Shown here piece by piece: positions 5,912 through 6,263 of a stretch of DNA of 6,263 nt. The translations under genes and the position numbers were made by a program. The stretch's first letter is position 1. The number at the start of each line of letters is the position of its first letter. The notes under the pieces are model-generated. The model did no database searches. It was not told where the DNA came from and saw only the letters and a list, made by a program, of their open reading frames with translations. Source of the DNA: Clostridiaceae bacterium (GTDB lineage: Bacteria > Bacillota > Clostridia > Oscillospirales > Acutalibacteraceae); NCBI GenBank assembly GCA_016293225.1, contig JAEDEQ010000091.1, forward strand, positions 1 to 6,263. The letters are read 5' to 3'.

Positions 5912-5940
5912 GGAACCTCAACCGCCATAACTGCATAGAT

Positions 5941-5984
5941 TTTAACTTGTACGTTGTTCCTTTGTGGGCAAACAGTGCAATTGG
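5941..5984. repeat. 44-nt direct repeat, unit A
   Basis: It differs from unit B (6022-6065) at about 6 of 44 positions, with an 81-nt period. Both start TTTAACTT, contain CTTTGTGGG and AAAC.GTGCAA, and end TGG. The translated minus-strand ORF through both units is an artefact of this duplication. Confidence 0.85.
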
Positions 5985-5993
5985 TAAAATACT

Positions 5994-6025
5994 CGGGCGC
6001 CTCAAGCGACGCCCCTACGAATTTA
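5994..6025. repeat. Third copy of the GGGCGCCTC stem-loop block
   Basis: This block is identical to 91-122 except for one base: 25 matching bases, one mismatch, then AATTTA. It can form the GGGCG/CGCCC stem (5995-5999 and 6010-6014). It has the same strand orientation as the left copy but lacks the heptamers and core, so the stem-loop block can exist independently of the composite element. Confidence 0.88.
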
Positions 6026-6065
6026 ACTTTTATGTTGTTGCTTTGTGGGTAAACGGTGCAAATGG
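6022..6065. repeat. 44-nt direct repeat, unit B
   Basis: Second unit of the pair with 5941-5984. It directly follows the third stem-loop block. A degenerate relative may lie at 51-80, again just before a GGGCGCCTC block. Confidence 0.85.
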
Positions 6066-6087
6066 TTTTTGTTCTTTTGCTCCGCAG

Positions 6088-6119
6088 GGTTACTTTTGTC
6101 AATCGTCACAAAAGTAACC
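6088..6119. repeat. 12-bp stem hairpin
   Basis: GGTTACTTTTGT (6088-6099) pairs perfectly with ACAAAAGTAACC (6108-6119) around an 8-nt loop. It is followed by AAAAGGACTTTTT, not a clean U-tract. It has the look of a dispersed palindromic repeat or a transposon-end remnant. Sequence related to what follows it (6124-6164) recurs inverted at 1-42. Confidence 0.8.
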
Positions 6120-6161
6120 AAAAGGACTTTTTCGGTACGGCGCAAGAAGGAATCAAAATGA

Positions 6162-6183
6162 CGGCTTTGCGGGGGAAAAGCCG
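6162..6183. repeat. Small inverted repeat CGGCTTT/AAAGCCG
   Basis: A 7-bp perfect stem (6162-6168 and 6177-6183) with an 8-nt loop containing a G run. It belongs to the same repeat block as the larger hairpin upstream. No regulatory role is evident. Confidence 0.5.
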
Positions 6184-6263
6184 CATTTCGCTTCCATTGC
6201 GCCTACAGTTAAGTTGTGCAAAAGCCCACCTTGCCTTCGGACGCCGCTTTCATCTGCAAACAG

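Larger units (their letters stand above)
5752..5917 (+). repeat. Composite heptamer-array repeat, right copy
   Basis: This copy begins 4 nt after the CHAP stop codon and runs in gene direction. It has six AATAGAT-like heptamers (5752-5793), a core of about 61 nt (5794-5854, with CTCTCGCGCCCAAAGG, GATATAC and TTCCGCG), four ATCTAAA-like heptamers (5855-5882), and a GC stem-loop (5889-5911). It matches the minus strand of 84-274 in order and content, apart from about 20 bases missing between core and second array. Both copies sit 3' of a gene with the same polarity, as expected of a 3'-end-associated dispersed repeat. Confidence 0.85.
5749..6263. other. Non-coding, repeat-dense region downstream of the CHAP gene
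   Basis: I find no supported gene in these 515 bases. In order they hold the right copy of the composite heptamer repeat (5752-5917), two 44-nt direct repeats (5941-5984 and 6022-6065) around a third GC stem-loop block (5994-6025), a 12-bp stem hairpin (6088-6119), and a second hairpin (6162-6183). Apparent ORFs here follow the repeat periodicity. Confidence 0.8.

Noticed and set aside
5878..6102. 74-residue minus-strand ORF in the right flank
   Set aside because: It runs through the two 44-nt direct repeats, giving an internally repeated peptide (TVYPQSNN / TVCPQRNN). It has no supporting promoter or ribosome binding site.

Overview
The window looks like chromosomal DNA of a Gram-positive gut-type Clostridia, probably Oscillospiraceae/Ruminococcaceae. 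This is inferred from protein style and not from a marker gene. The basis is the clostridial-type GalU, a RING/zinc-ribbon DUF2628 membrane protein, and a secreted CHAP protein whose Cys-rich C-terminus ends in a CxCGxxHY-like motif. AAGGAG-type ribosome binding sites and AT-rich sigma-A promoters fit the same origin.

Layout. Positions 1-318 are non-coding and hold a composite repeat downstream of galU. On the minus strand, a DUF2628 membrane protein gene (1228-2298) and galU (319-1200) form a probable two-gene operon. It is read from a promoter at about 2342-2368. The intergenic region 2299-2657 holds that promoter, an 18-bp perfect palindrome, and a well-formed divergent promoter for prfB (2658-3785, plus strand). 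A bipartite stem-loop that looks like a terminator lies between prfB and a large secreted CHAP protein gene (3883-5748). Positions 5749-6263 are non-coding and contain a second copy of the composite repeat plus further repeats and hairpins.

Function. GalU makes UDP-glucose for envelope glycans. RF2 terminates translation at UGA and UAA. The CHAP protein is probably an exported peptidoglycan hydrolase or amidase with SH3-like repeats. The DUF2628 protein is of unknown function. There is no sign that the four genes form one dedicated system.

The most unusual content is the repeat. Two copies (84-274 and 5752-5917) lie in opposite orientations, each just downstream of a gene and in the same orientation relative to that gene. 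Each has an array of AATAGAT heptamers next to the stop codon, a strongly conserved core, a second array of ATCTAAA heptamers in partly complementary orientation, and a GC-rich stem-loop. The CHAP protein's C-terminal cassette is the second item worth following. The prfB gene lacks the usual programmed frameshift and has an odd leader.
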